Shown here: in pieces, positions 24,952-51,340 of the stretch
Layout: each line of letters begins with the position of its first letter
Numbering within the stretch: position 1 is the stretch's first letter
Origin: Liolophura sinensis
Lineage: Eukaryota > Mollusca > Polyplacophora > Chitonida > Chitonidae
NCBI RefSeq assembly: GCF_032854445.1
Contig: NC_088295.1
Location: forward strand, 10,527,385-10,591,384
Length of the DNA stretch: 64,000 nucleotides
Direction of reading: 5' to 3'
Notes under the pieces: model-generated
Told to the model about the DNA's origin: nothing
Databases searched by the model: none
What the model saw: only the letters and a program-made list of their open reading frames with translations
Program-made: the position numbers and the translations under genes

Positions 24952-26379
24952 TGTTGTAGTATATATTTACTAGGGTTTGTCAGATAACTTTTATACTGCT
25001 GATATTTACTTCTGTAAATCAATATTGAATTATTGATGGGTTTTAGAGTCATGTATGAGAATGTATTTCTGATTCATTATTTTTTATTAAAAACAAATCT
25101 GCTCTCGATTAACAGCAAGGGAAACTTGTGAGGTGAATTGAGTGTGATATCTGTTTGACAGGAAGACATAAAACATCTTGAGGATTTTGTGATAATTGTA
25201 GAAATTGGGGAGAACTGTAAGGTAAATGTGAGGTGATCTACTGGTTCTGAAGTGTGAGAGTGGTGACTGATGTAAACAAACAAGATGCATTTATATTTAA
25301 CAAATGTATTAAAAACCTAGATCTCTCATGTAAGGTTATACTATGTTATAATGATTCCACTTACTTTGAACCTGTGTTCTTTTTTTGCCTTCAGTTGTTT
25401 TTGCAAGTAGTGCTTTAGTATCAAACTACGGTAACGTTGTTGCACAGTTTTTTGTGTTTTTTTTGTTATCTGAATTTGGTTAGTTTTAGCCACTGGCCCC
25501 ATTTTCAATAAGTTTCATGTGTGACTTTTTTCTTAAATTTATTACATGAAGTAATTTTTGGGTTTACACTTCATTCAAAAGGTCTTGTGTTGTCAGGGTG
25601 CTTTATGAGTGAGTGATTTATATATGTGTACCAAAGTAGCTAAATACCGGTACGGGAAAATGTATGCCGGGGTTAGTCATGTTGCACGTGGTATAGTTAC
25701 CGCACCTTGTAGAGGCTTTGTCCATATAACTAGCTGTGATATTAACAAGTCCATACTGTTGACATGGCTTGGATGGGTGGGAAAGGAAGGATAGGAGGTT
25801 AAGGACGTTGGTAAATTTAACTTCAAGGGAGGGGGAGGTAGTGATTAATAAGGTATTATAGTAAATATCTATTTTCTCTTTATTCTAATATGTTATTTCT
25901 AATTTGTTTGCTGTTATTTTCATATGTAAGAATTGTGTCAAACTACTATTCTAGGATATTTCATGTGATGTGCCAGTGCGGCTTTTATTTTACAGTGTGC
26001 TCACTTTTCATAAATAACAGGAAATGAGTGTGAATAAAGTGAAAGTGGAAAATGATATGAAATGTTTGGTTTCTTTGTTTGAGTTCCTCCAATAAAACAT
26101 TGCTCATATTGAAAATCCAGCGTCCAGTGTGCTTATGGACAACACTACAGCGAATATGTTGACATACATGCATGTGTACACCTTATTTCACTTTGTGCAG
26201 TATGTTGCAAATAGTAGTGGAGGCTTGTTTGCTAGTTTTGTATTTCAGCAAATAAACTTGACTATGTACTGGATCAGAAGATCTTAAAAAAACTATTTGT
26301 TCTTGTAGGGCTGTGTGAAATGATCTACAACTTGAACCAGGGATCATGCAGACAAACAGGTGAAGTGTTGGCTGGCTGC

Positions 26380-29300
26380 AGCTTTCAGTCTGTTGACCCA
26401 GATGTACTATGTTGACTGCAGCTCACACTGAAATGGCTGCAGCTTTCAGTCCCTTGACCCAGATGTGCTATGTTGACTGCAGCTCATGCCGATATGGCTG
26501 CAGCTTTCAGTCCCTTCACCCAGATGTACTATGTTGACTGCAGCTCACGTTGAAATGGCTGCAGCTTTCAGTCCCTTCACCCAGATGTGCTATGTTGGCT
26601 GCAGCTCATGCCGATATGGCTGCAGCTTTCAGTCCCTTCACCCAGATGTACTATGTTGACTGCAGCTCACGCTAAAATGGCTGCAGCTTTCAGTCCCTTG
26701 ACCCAGATGTGCTATGTTGACTGCAGCTCATGCCGATATGGCTGCAGCTTTCAGTCCCTTCACCCAGATGTACTATGTTGACTGCAGCTCACGCTGAAAT
26801 GGCTCCAGCTTTCAGTCCCTTCACCCAGATGTGCTATGTTGGCTGCAGCTCATGCCGATATGGCTGCAGCTTTCAGTCCCTTGACCCAGATGTGCTATGT
26901 TGACTGCAGCTCATGCCGATATGGCTGCAGCTTTCAGTCCCTTCACCCAGATGTGCTATGTTGACTGCAACTCACGCCGATATGGCTGCAGCTTTTAGTC
27001 CCTTGACCCAGATGTACTATGTTGACTGCAGCTCATGCCGATATGGCTGCATCTTTCAGTCCCTTCACCCAGATGTACTATGTTGACTGCAGCTCACACT
27101 GATATGGCTGCAGCTTTCAGTCCCTTCACCCAGATGTGCTATTTTGACTGCAGCTCATGCTGAAATGGCTGCAGCTTTCAGTCCCTTCACCCAGATGTGC
27201 TATGTTGGCTGCAGCTCATGCCGATATGGCTGCAGCTTTCAGTCCCTTGACCCAGATGTGCTATGTTGACTGCAACTCACGCCGATATGGCTGCAGCTTT
27301 TAGTCCCTTCACCCAGATGTACTATGTTGACTGCAGCTCACGCTGAAATGGCTGCAGCTTTCAGTCCCTTGACCCAGATGTGCTATGTTGACTGCAACTC
27401 ACGCCGATATGGCTGCAGCTTTTAGTCCCTTGACCCAGATGTACTATGTTGACTGCAGCTCACACTGATATGGCTGCAGCTTTCAGTCCCTTCACCCAGA
27501 TGTGCTATGTTGGCTGCAACTCACGCCGATATGGCTGCAGCTTTTAGTCCCTTGACCCAGATGTACTATGTTGACTGCAGCTCACACTGATATGGCTGCA
27601 ACTTTCAGTCCCTTGACCCAGATGTACTATGTTGACTGCAGCTCACGCCGATATGGCTGCAGCTTTTAGTCCCTTAACCCAGATGTACTGTTGACTGCAA
27701 CTCACGCTGATATGGCTGCAGCTTTTAGTCCCTTGACCCAGATGTACTATGTTGACTGCAGCTCACGCCGATATGGCTGCAGCTTTTAGTCCCTTGATCC
27801 AGATGTACTATGTTGACTGCAACTCACGCCGATATGGCTGCAGCTTTCAGTCCCTTGACCCAGATGTACTATGTTGACTGCAGCTCATGCCGGTATGGCT
27901 GCAGCTTTCACTCCCTTGACCCAGATGTGCTATGTTGACTGCAACTCACGCCGATATGGCTGCAGCTTTTAGTCCCTTGACCCAGATGTACTATGTTGAC
28001 TGCAGCTCATGCCGATATGGCTGCAGCTTTCAGTCCCTTGACCCAGATGTACTATGTTGGCTGCAATTTTCAGCCCCTTGACCCAGATGTACTATGTTGA
28101 CTGCAGCTCATGCTGATATGGCTGCAACTTTCAGTCCCTTGACCCCGATGTACTATGTTGACTGCAGCTCACGCTGATATGGCTGGCAGCCTTCAGTCCC
28201 TTGACCCAGATGTACCATGTTGACTGCAGCTCACGCTGAAATGGCTGCAGCTTTCAGTCCCTTGACCCAGATGTACTATGTTGACTGCAGCTCATGCAGA
28301 TATGGCTGCAACTTTCAGTCCCTTGACCCAGATGTGCTATGTTGGCTGCAATTTTCAGTCCCTTGACCCAGATGTACTATGTTGACTGCAGCTCATGCTG
28401 ATATGGCTGCAACTTTCAGTCCCTTGACCCAGGTGTGCTATGCTGACTGCAGCTTATGCTGATATGGCTGCATATCTCAGTCCCTTGACCCATATGTGCT
28501 ATGTTGACTGCAGCTGAAAACCATATGGCTGCAGCTTTCAGTCCCTTGACCCAGATGTGCTATGTTGACTGCAGCTCACACTGATATGGCTGCAGCTTTC
28601 AGTCTGTTGACCCAGATGTACTATACTGAGTGCACCTCACGCTGATATGGCTGCAGTTTTCAGTCCCTTGACCAGATGTGCTATGTTGACTGCAGCTCAT
28701 GCCGATGTGGCTGCAGCTTTCAGTCCCTTGACCCAGATGTATTGTGCTGACTGCAGCTCACACTGATATGGCTGCAGTTTTCAGTCCCTTGACCCATATG
28801 TGCTATGTTGACTGCAGCTCACAACCATATGGCTGCAGCTTTCAGTCCCTTCACCCAGATGTACTATGTTGACTACAGCTCATGCAGATATGGCTGCAAC
28901 TTTCAGTCCCTTGACCCAGATGTGCTATGTTGGCTGCAATTTTCAGTCCCTTGACCCAGATGTACTATGTTGACTGCAGCTCATGCTGATATGGCTGCAA
29001 CTTTCAGTCCCTTCACCCAGATGTACTATGTTGACTGCAGCTCACGCTGAAATGGCTGCAGCTTTCAGTCCCTTCACCCAGATGTGCTATGTTGACTGCA
29101 GCTCATGCCGATATGGCTGCAGCTTTCAGTCCCTTGACCCAGATGTACTATGTTGACTGCAGCTCACGCTGAAATGGCTGCAGCTTTCAGTCCCTTCACC
29201 CAGATGTGCTGTGTTGGCTGCAGCTCATGCCGATATGGCTGCAGCTTTCAGTCCCTTGACCCAGATGTGCTATGTTGACTGCAGCTCATGCCGATATGGC

Positions 29301-31990
29301 TGCAGCTTTCAGTCCCTTCACCCAGATGTGCTATGTTGACTGCAACTCACGCCGATATGGCTGGAGCTTTTAGTCCCTTGACCCAGATGTACTATGTTGA
29401 CTGCAGCTCATGCCGATATGGCTGCATCTTTCAGTCCCTTCACCCAGATGTACTATGTCGACTGCAGCTCACACTGATATGGCTGCAGCTTTCAGTCCCT
29501 TCACCCAGATGTGCTATGTTGACTGCAGCTCATGCCGATATGGCTGCAGCTTTTAGTCCCTTCACCCAGATGTACTATGTTGACTGCAGCTCACGCTGAA
29601 ATGGCTGCAGCTTTCAGTCCCTTGACCCAGATGTGCTATGTTGACTGCAACTCACGCCGATATGGCTGCAGCTTTTAGTCCCTTGACCCAGATGTACTAT
29701 GTTGACTGCAGCTCACACTGATATGGCTGCAGCTTTCAGTCCCTTCACCCAGATGTGCTATGTTGGCTGCAACTCACGCCGATATGGCTGCAGCTTTTAG
29801 TCCCTTGACCCAGATGTACTATGTTGACTGCAGCTCACACTGATATGGCTGCAACTTTCAGTCCCTTGACCCAGATGTACTATGTTGACTGCAGCTCATG
29901 CCGATATGGCTGCAGCTTTTAGTCCCTTAACCCAGATGTACTGTTGACTGCAACTCACGCTGATATGGCTGCAGCTTTTAGTCCCTTGACCCAGATGTAC
30001 TATGTTGACTGCAGCTCACGCCGATATGGCTGCAGCTTTTAGTCCCTTGACCCAGATGTACTATGTTGACTGCAACTCACGCCGATATGGCTGCAGCTTT
30101 TAGTCCCTTGACCCAGATGTACTATGTTGACTGCAGCTCATGCCGGTATGGCTGCAGCTTTCAGTCCCTTGACCCAGATGTGCTATGTTGAGTGCAACTC
30201 ATGCCGATATGGCTGCAGCTTTTAGTCCCTTGACCCAGATGTACTATGTTGACTGCAGCTCATGCCGATATGGCTGCAGCTTTCAGTCCCTTGACCCAGA
30301 TGTACTATGTTGGCTGCAATTTTCAGCCCCTTGACCCAGATGTACTATGTTGACTGCAGCTCATGCTGATATGGCTGCAACTTTCAGTCCCTTGACCCCG
30401 ATGTACTATGTTGACTGCAGCTCACGCTGATATGGCTGGCAGCCTTCAGTCCCTTGACCCAGATGTACCATGTTGACTGCAGCTCACGCTGAAATGGCTG
30501 CAGCTTTCAGTCCCTTGACCCAGATGTACTATGTTGACTGCAGCTCATGCAGATATGGCTGCAACTTTCAGTCCCTTGACCCAGATGTGCTATGTTGGCT
30601 GCAATTTTCAGTCCCTTGACCCAGATGTACTATGTTGACTGCAGCTCATGCTGATATGGCTGCAACTTTCAGTCCCTTGACCCAGGTGTGCTATGCTGAC
30701 TGCAGCTTATGCTGATATGGCTGCATATCTCAGTCCCTTGACCCATATGTGCTATGTTGACTGCAGCTGAAAACCATATGGCTGCAGCTTTCAGTCCCTT
30801 GATCCAGATGTGCTATGTTGACTGCAGCTCACACTGATATGGCTGCAGCTTTCAGTCTGTTGACCCAGATGTACTATACTGAGTGCACCTCACGCTGATA
30901 TGGCTGCAGTTTTCAGTCCCTTGACCAGATGTGCTATGTTGACTGCAGCTCATGCCGATGTGGCTGCAGCTTTCAGTCCCTTGACCCAGATGTATTGTGC
31001 TGACTGTAGCTCACACTGATATGGCTGCAGTTTTCAGTCCCTTGACCCATATGTGCTATGTTGACTGCAGCTCACAACCATATGGCTGCAGCTTTTAGTC
31101 CCTTCACCCAGATGTACTATGTTGACTACAGCTCATGCAGATATGGCTGCAACTTTCAGTCCCTTGACCCAGATGTGCTATGTTGGCTGCAATTTTCAGT
31201 CCCTTGACCCAGATGTACTATGTTGACTGCAGCTCATGCTGATATGGCTGCAACTTTCAGTCCCTTGACCCAGATGTGCTATGCTGACTGCAGCTCATGC
31301 TGATATGGCTGCATATCTCAGTCCCTTGACCCATATGTGCTATGTTGACTGCAGCTCAAAACCATATGGCTGCAGCTTTCAGTCCCTTGACCCAGATGTG
31401 CTATGTTGACTGCAGCTCATGCCGATATGGCTGCAGCTTTCAGTCTGTTGACCCAGATGTACTATACTGAGTGCACCTCACGCTGATATGGCTGCAACTT
31501 TCAGTCCCTTGACCCAGATGTGCTATGCTGACTGCAGCTCATGCTGATATGGCTGCATATCTCAGTCCCTTGACCCATATGTGCTATGTTGACTGCAGCT
31601 CAAAACCATATGGCTGCAGCTTACAGTCCCTTGACCCAGATGTGCTATGTTGACTGCAGCTCATGCCGATATGGCTGCAGCTTTCAGTCTGTTGACCCAG
31701 ATGTACTATACTGAGTGCACCTCACGCTGATATGGCTGCAACTTTCAGTCCCTTGACCAGATGTGCTATGTTGACTGCAGCTCATGCCGATGTGGCTGCA
31801 GCTTTCAGTCCCTTGACCCAGATGTGCTATGTTTGACTGCAGCTCACACTGATATGGGTGCAGTTTTCAGTCCCTTGACCCATATGTGCTATGTTGACTG
31901 CAGCTCACAACCATATGGCTGCAGCTTTCAGTCCTTTCACCCAGATATACTATGTTGACTGCAGCTCACGCTGATATGGCTGCAGCTTAA
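26380..31990 (+). repeat. 61-bp satellite, about 90 units, with higher-order repeats
   Basis: About 5.6 kb of head-to-tail 61-bp units, each with TATGTTGACTGCAGCTCA, ATATGGCTGCAGCTTTCAGT and CCCTTGACCCAGATG. CTGCAG (a PstI palindrome) occurs once or twice per unit. Rare variants recur at a fixed distance. AGATGTACTG lacking TATG occurs at 27681 and 29934, GGCTGGCAGC at 28181 and 30434, and GACTACAGC at 28871 and 31124, always 2253 bp apart. A 4-unit (244-bp) repeat occurs at about 31276 and 31520. Because 61 is not a multiple of 3, open frames here are by-products. Left flank unique; right flank abuts a SINE-A fragment. Confidence 0.97.
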
Positions 31991-31999
31991 CGTCAGGAG

Positions 32000-32112
32000 G
32001 TTTGTCGCATACTTGGCAAAGGGCGGTGGTTTACTCACTCTCCAGTTTCGTCAACTCGTGAACATGACTGTTGTCAGACAAGTGAAAATCCTTGAGTACT
32101 ACATTCAATACC
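32000..32112 (+). mobile_element. SINE-A 3' fragment, diverged
   Basis: GGGCGGTGGTTTACTC, TCCAGTTTCGTC, AACATGACTGTTGTCAGACA, AGTGAAAATCCTTGAGTACT and ACATTCAATAC follow the order of the SINE-A 3' half. It abuts the right end of the 61-bp satellite. Confidence 0.5.
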
Positions 32113-33177
32113 TGCGTTCAGATAAATGTAGATTGAACCAGAAATTATGTTGACATCCCAAATTTATACTTAAAATCTTTTGGCATTCCAGGTGTAGACA
32201 GCATACAGCTTGGTAGTCCATTGGTGCATGCATACGTTAAGCATTTACATTTAAGAAAAAGTATTTTGTGTTACTATGTATGCCCAAATGTGGCGAAATG
32301 ACCTGATTGGTAGCAGATCTTTGGTATTGTGCTTCAGTGATGCAGCACTGAAAATATGTCTACTGTCCCAGAATATATTTATTTTTTAAAAATTTATTTC
32401 ATCAATAAAATTCATGCCTACTCAAAAATTTTTCAGTTTCATATGATTACAGCCAGTTTTATGAGTGGAAGAAACTAGACTAGCATGAACTCTTCCACTG
32501 TCCCATCTCGCACAGTCCCAAACTTTACAAGGAGGCATCATTATGATATGTCCGAACAAGTGTTAATAAAGAAGAATGAGCCTGAAATTTTGAGTCCAGG
32601 TAAAACATTAAATATGGCAAGTGGTTGGTAACGAAACTGATACGTGTGCAACAATACCATCAAATGCCACAAGAACATACAGTTCAAGAAAGACAATTTG
32701 TTGTTGATATTTTTTAGCCCTTGGTTAACCACTATTCATGTACATATAACAGTCCACGGTGTCAGAATGTCTCTTACAATACCACGTGATATTCCTTAGT
32801 ATGGCGTAAAACATACAATACCACATCATTTTGAGGTATGAGGCCTGGCTTTGTTTTATACTCACTATCACTTTCAAGTAGTACAACTATAGGTTAATGC
32901 AGTTCACACAATGTTCCTTTATGAATTGAGAAGTGTAGTTTACACAGTATACGTCATTGTGGAGTTCAAGACTTTCACAATTTAGTACAAATGTATCACT
33001 ATGGTGGTGAACAATGGCTACAACCGTATGTCTGGGATATAGCATGTTCATACTATATCCCAGCCTACATACAGTACTATCAGTTCATATGTGGAAGAGT
33101 GGGAAATCAACTGGAAAAATCAAGCATGTGTACAGTTATTCCCCTTGACTATTAGAGAACATAGCGATGCTTGCAAC
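32113..33177 (+). promoter_or_regulatory. Upstream region of ADK, including proximal promoter
   Basis: Mostly AT-rich unique sequence, with a small SINE-A tail at about 32787-32822 (TGATATTCCTTAGTATGGCG). A perfect 11-bp inverted repeat lies at 33032-33063, about 115 bp before the ADK start codon. No TATA box is evident directly upstream of the exon 1 ATG at 33178. Confidence 0.4.
33032..33063. promoter_or_regulatory. Perfect inverted repeat upstream of ADK
   Basis: CTGGGATATAG at 33032-33042 and CTATATCCCAG at 33053-33063 are exact reverse complements around a 10-bp spacer. It may be a dimeric factor site or a transposon footprint; the sequence cannot decide. Confidence 0.5.
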
Positions 33178-48023
<14,846 letters not shown>

Positions 48024-48714
48024 TCACATTAGAGTTGACAAGAAATTTATGTGTTAAGCAATCTATTATAAATTAGATAACATTCATTCTTCCATTCATA
48101 ACAGCCTTTAATATCATTTGACTGATGTAGAAATGTCATATTTTGTATAAACTAACAAGTTTAACTATCAGAATATTCTTTTTGTCTGTCAATTCTTATT
48201 ATTATCCCTCAGTTGAAACGATCATACTTTCCCTTAATTCAGAGGATCATATTTTCTGACAGCTAAATCACATTTTCCTTTAATTCAAGAAATTCCAGTT
48301 TCCTATAAATCAGGAAATCCCATTTTTTATTATATAAATCCATGTTTTAAATGGCAAGGCTCTGGTTAGTAAAGACTAGACTACAAGAGTTACATATACC
48401 TACGTGGACTGGTGGGAGAGAAATTTTCAAATTTCTTGATAACAGGCGAAAAGTTGAAAAAAATACAATGTCAATACAGCTATAGCTGAATAATTTGATT
48501 TTTTGAGTCTCTGTAAACTCTGTATCATCCTGCGCTGGTTAGGGTTTTGGATTTTTCTTTTATTTTGAAGAGTTTATTTCTTACTGCTCAACAGTATTTA
48601 TTTTTTTTTACCTTAACTGCCATTATCTACCCTTGCAGTTTGTGTTTAACACATCAGTTGGAAACATTTTTCTAATTCATTCTAGTCAAGGAAGTTTTGA
48701 ATACTGTCATACAG
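48024..48714 (+). other. ADK 3' UTR and downstream
   Basis: No canonical AATAAA is seen between the ADK stop and the SINE at 48715. The first AATAAA hexamers are inside the SINE tail (about 48934-48950) and at about 48998. TATAAA-type variants at about 48069 and 48147 might serve instead. Confidence 0.4.
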
Positions 48715-48950
48715 AGGTTGGGATGGCCTGGTGGGTAGCGTGCTAGTGCAGCAAAATATAGTCACTGTGAGTTTAACTCCAGCTCATGCTGGCTACGGCC
48801 ATACCTGGGAAGGTCTATCACCAACCTGCGGATGGTCCTGGGTTTCTCCCAGACTGTGCCCGGTTTGCTCCCGCCATAATGCTGGCCGCCCTCGTATAAG
48901 TGAAGTATCGAGTACGGAGTAAAACACCAATCAAATAAATAAATAAATAA
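48715..48950 (+). mobile_element. SINE-A, full-length reference copy
   Basis: The head GAGGTTGGGATGGCCTGGTG and GGTAGCGTGCTAGTGCAGC contains an A-box-like segment. GTGAGTTTAACTCCAGC is B-box-like, so the head is tRNA-derived. The body runs through CAGCTCATGCTGGCTACGGC, CGGTTTGCTCCCGCCATAAT and CTCGTATAAGTGAAGTATCG to a CAAATAAATAAATAAATAA tail. At least a dozen further pieces of this family lie in the window. Confidence 0.9.
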
Positions 48951-50099
48951 GTTATATAGCAACAGTGATGAAAATTTAATATTCCACACGTTATATAAAT
49001 AAACCGCAATTTTGATTGGTCACCAAACTTTCTTTGATAACGTTATCCAATGATAAGTGCAGCTGCAAGCCACACTACTTCTGTTGTTTGTTGCCTTTCA
49101 GTATGATTTTCGAAATCACCGCTCCTCGCACCAGTCATGGCGTGACGTCATTTGTCATAGAGCCTTAGATTTAGGCCACAATTTTGGAGTCAAAATGTTT
49201 CGATAAATGAGCCGTTATGAGTGCCGATATTTTCTGAAAAAAAAATAAAGCTTGTCACCTTATTGTAAACTAATGGACTGTGATATGTTTTCTGATCATA
49301 GAAATCACAGATTTCCTCAATGTTTTCGAGAACTATATTTAGTGAAATGTGTGGTTCACTTTCAGCCGTTTCACATATGTCGATATTAGTGCGCATCTCA
49401 TTTACATACTTGTCGAAACAAACAGACATCTATTAACGACCTAAACCGTTCAAAATAAATTATGAGATAAATAGGATGTACAATTCGTGACCCATTATAT
49501 CAAATTTATTAAACTCGTGATGTCATTTTCAAATGTTCCTCGGCAAAGGCTCGGGAACAAATGAAAATTACACCAATCGTTTAATAAAATTGATGTCCTT
49601 GTATATTGATACTGTCATATAAAGTGTCATGCCTAGAAGGTAGGCTTTTTATCCTTTGTTCTTTTAATCAACTTCAACAGTAAATACTCACTATAAATTT
49701 TGTTATTGTACCAATTAATGCCAATAATCTGAAATGAAACCGCAGCTGTAACTTAACTGATTGATCAATTATATATGCTAATCTCCGCACTTGAATCTTA
49801 ACTGCAATCACGGATCAGTGGCTTGAAGAGGTTTTCATGTTTACTTCATCAGGAATGAATTTTGTGGTGCATAGTATTATTGATACGTGTTTTTTTTTTT
49901 TTTTATATATAATAATGTCTAATTTTGGTGTATTTTTATACTCCTATGTGTTAATATGAATGGTAAAATGTAAGTGAAAAACGGAAGTGTGGGCCATTAA
50001 AAAAAAATTTTTTTCTGTTTTTTTTTTCAAAAATATTGTGTTTCTGTTGTTTTCTCGTTTTTTTGTGTTTATTAAATGATATCTTACAGTTACTGACTG
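48951..50099. other. Unassigned intergenic DNA
   Basis: No gene recognised. A 79-codon minus-strand frame (49429-49190) is acidic and not obviously repetitive, but has no identifiable homologue or clear splice sites. A CRE-like GTGACGTCAT occurs near 49144. Poly-T and poly-A runs lie near 49890 and 50000. Confidence 0.4.
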
Positions 50100-50430
50100 C
50101 TTCGGTGGCATAATTGTTAGAGCGTTTGCCTCGAAGTTGGGAGACCGGGTCAAACCCGGGTGGGGTCATATCAGACATGAAAAAAGGCACTTGTTGCTGC
50201 CTCGTCTGGCGCTCAGCGCTGAGAGGAAGGTTAGAGCAAGGAAACAGGATTGGTTGGCCCGTGTCAGTTTCGTGTGACTGGATGGGGTGTCATGACTGGT
50301 GTCTTCTGCATGATACTTCAGTGGCGGCATGCCCTGCGGTTGTCACAAAAAGACACTATATATATGTACACACACTTAGTGACTCCTCGTCGACAAATGA
50401 AAAATTGTAAGTACGATGTTCAGCCCCCAA
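50100..50430 (+). mobile_element. SINE-B, near full length
   Basis: The tRNA-like head TTCGGTGGCATAATTGTTAG plus AGCGTTTGCCTCGAAGTTGG contains an A-box-like stretch. GGGTCAAACCCGGGT is B-box-like. The body has GCACTTGTTGCTGCCTCGTC, GGAAACAGGATTGGTTGGCC and CACTTAGTGACTCCTCGTCG. Same family as 20893-21231 and 51121-51340. Confidence 0.8.
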
Positions 50431-50479
50431 GTATTCATTCATTTAATCTTACTGTTACGTTATCACTTGTAGCTTCTCA

Positions 50480-51098
50480 GGGAAACATTGCCCTTCGTCC
50501 ACCGGCGCGCCTAAGCTGGTGCTGTAGTTGGTTGCAGATCGCTTGCCTGCCACCGGTGTAGCACAGAAACACTGCCCTTCATCCACCGGCGCGCATAGGG
50601 CCCTGAAGCTGGTACTGTAGTTGGTTGCAGATCGCTTACCTCCCTGCGGTGTAGCACAGAAACATTGCCCTTCATCCACCGGAGCGCCTAGGGCCCTCAA
50701 GCTGGTACTGTAGTTGGTTGCAGATCGCTTACCTCCCAGCGGTGTAGCACAGAAACATTGCCCTTCATCCACCGGAGCGCCTAGGGCCCTCAAGCTGGTA
50801 CTGTAGTTGGTTGCAGATCGCTTACCTCCCTGCGGTGTAGCACAGAAACATTGCCCTTCATCCACCGGAGCGCCTAGGGCCCTCAAGCTGGTACTGTAGT
50901 TGGTTGCAGATCGCTTACCTCCCAGCGGTGTAGCACAGAAACATTGCCCTTCATCCACCGGAGCGCCTAGGGCCCTCAAGCTGGTACTGTAGTTGGTTAC
51001 AGATCGCTTACCTCCCTGCGGTGTAGCACAGAAACATTGCCCTTCATCCACCGGAGCGCCTAGGGCCCTCAGGCTGGTACTGTAGTTGGTTGCAGATC
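50480..51098 (-). repeat. 93-bp tandem array with splice-donor-like sites, alternating dimer
   Basis: About 6.7 units of 93 bp; CTGTAGTTGG starts at 50522, 50615 and every 93 bp to 51080. Units alternate between CCTCCCTGCGG and CCTCCCAGCGG, so the evolving unit is a 186-bp dimer. As 93 is 31 codons, the minus strand is open for 198 codons with DEGQCFCATPQGGKRS repeated (Q and L alternating). On the minus strand each full unit holds GAGGTAAGCG, close to an ideal 5' splice site, and CAACTACAG 28 bp later. The array lies between two SINE-B copies. Confidence 0.95.
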
Positions 51099-51120
51099 AG
51101 GTTGCAAAATGGTAATGTTG

Positions 51121-51340
51121 CTGGCGCTTGGCTCTGAGAGGTTAGAACAAGGAAACATGACTGGTTGGATCGGTGTCAGTATAATGTGACCGAGTGGGGT
51201 TTAATATTTGCTGGCTTCGGCATGACACTTCAGTGGCGGTATCAATTTGTCGGCGTGGACTCGCCCTGCCACCAGAGCATACAGTACATGTACAGGCATC
51301 TAGTGAATCCTCATCGCCAGCACAACGTTAAAACTCTAGT
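51121..51340 (+). mobile_element. SINE-B 3' part
   Basis: CTGGCGCTTGGCTCTGAGAG, GGAAACATGACTGGTTGG, CATGACACTTCAGTGGCGGT, GGCGTGGACTCGCCCTGCCA and TAGTGAATCCTCATCGCCAG follow the SINE-B body in order. The tRNA head is missing. It directly follows the 93-bp array. Confidence 0.75.

Larger units (their letters stand above)
24052..26379 (+). other. ZFAND4 3' UTR and downstream intergenic DNA
   Basis: The nearest strong polyadenylation signal after the ZFAND4 stop is AATAAA at 24946-24951, giving a 3' UTR of about 900 bp. Further AATAAA hexamers at about 26033, 26092 and 26243 could serve longer transcripts. A TA microsatellite lies at 24280-24342. No gene, RNA or transposon was recognised in the rest of the stretch up to the satellite. 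Confidence 0.5.

Noticed and set aside
26587-31958. Several 60-100-codon frames with repeated C-S-F-Q-S-L-H-P residues
   Set aside because: By-products of the 61-bp satellite read in three frames; no gene signals.
26380-31990. CRISPR-like array
   Set aside because: Units are contiguous without unique spacers, the genome is eukaryotic, and variation is of satellite type.
48715-48800. Functional tRNA gene
   Set aside because: A- and B-box-like segments belong to the SINE-A head; no cloverleaf or anticodon arm can be drawn.
50455-51051. 198-codon minus frame as a cysteine-rich repeat protein
   Set aside because: Open frame follows from a 93-bp period divisible by three; no start, signal or homology. 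Kept only as a finding to test.
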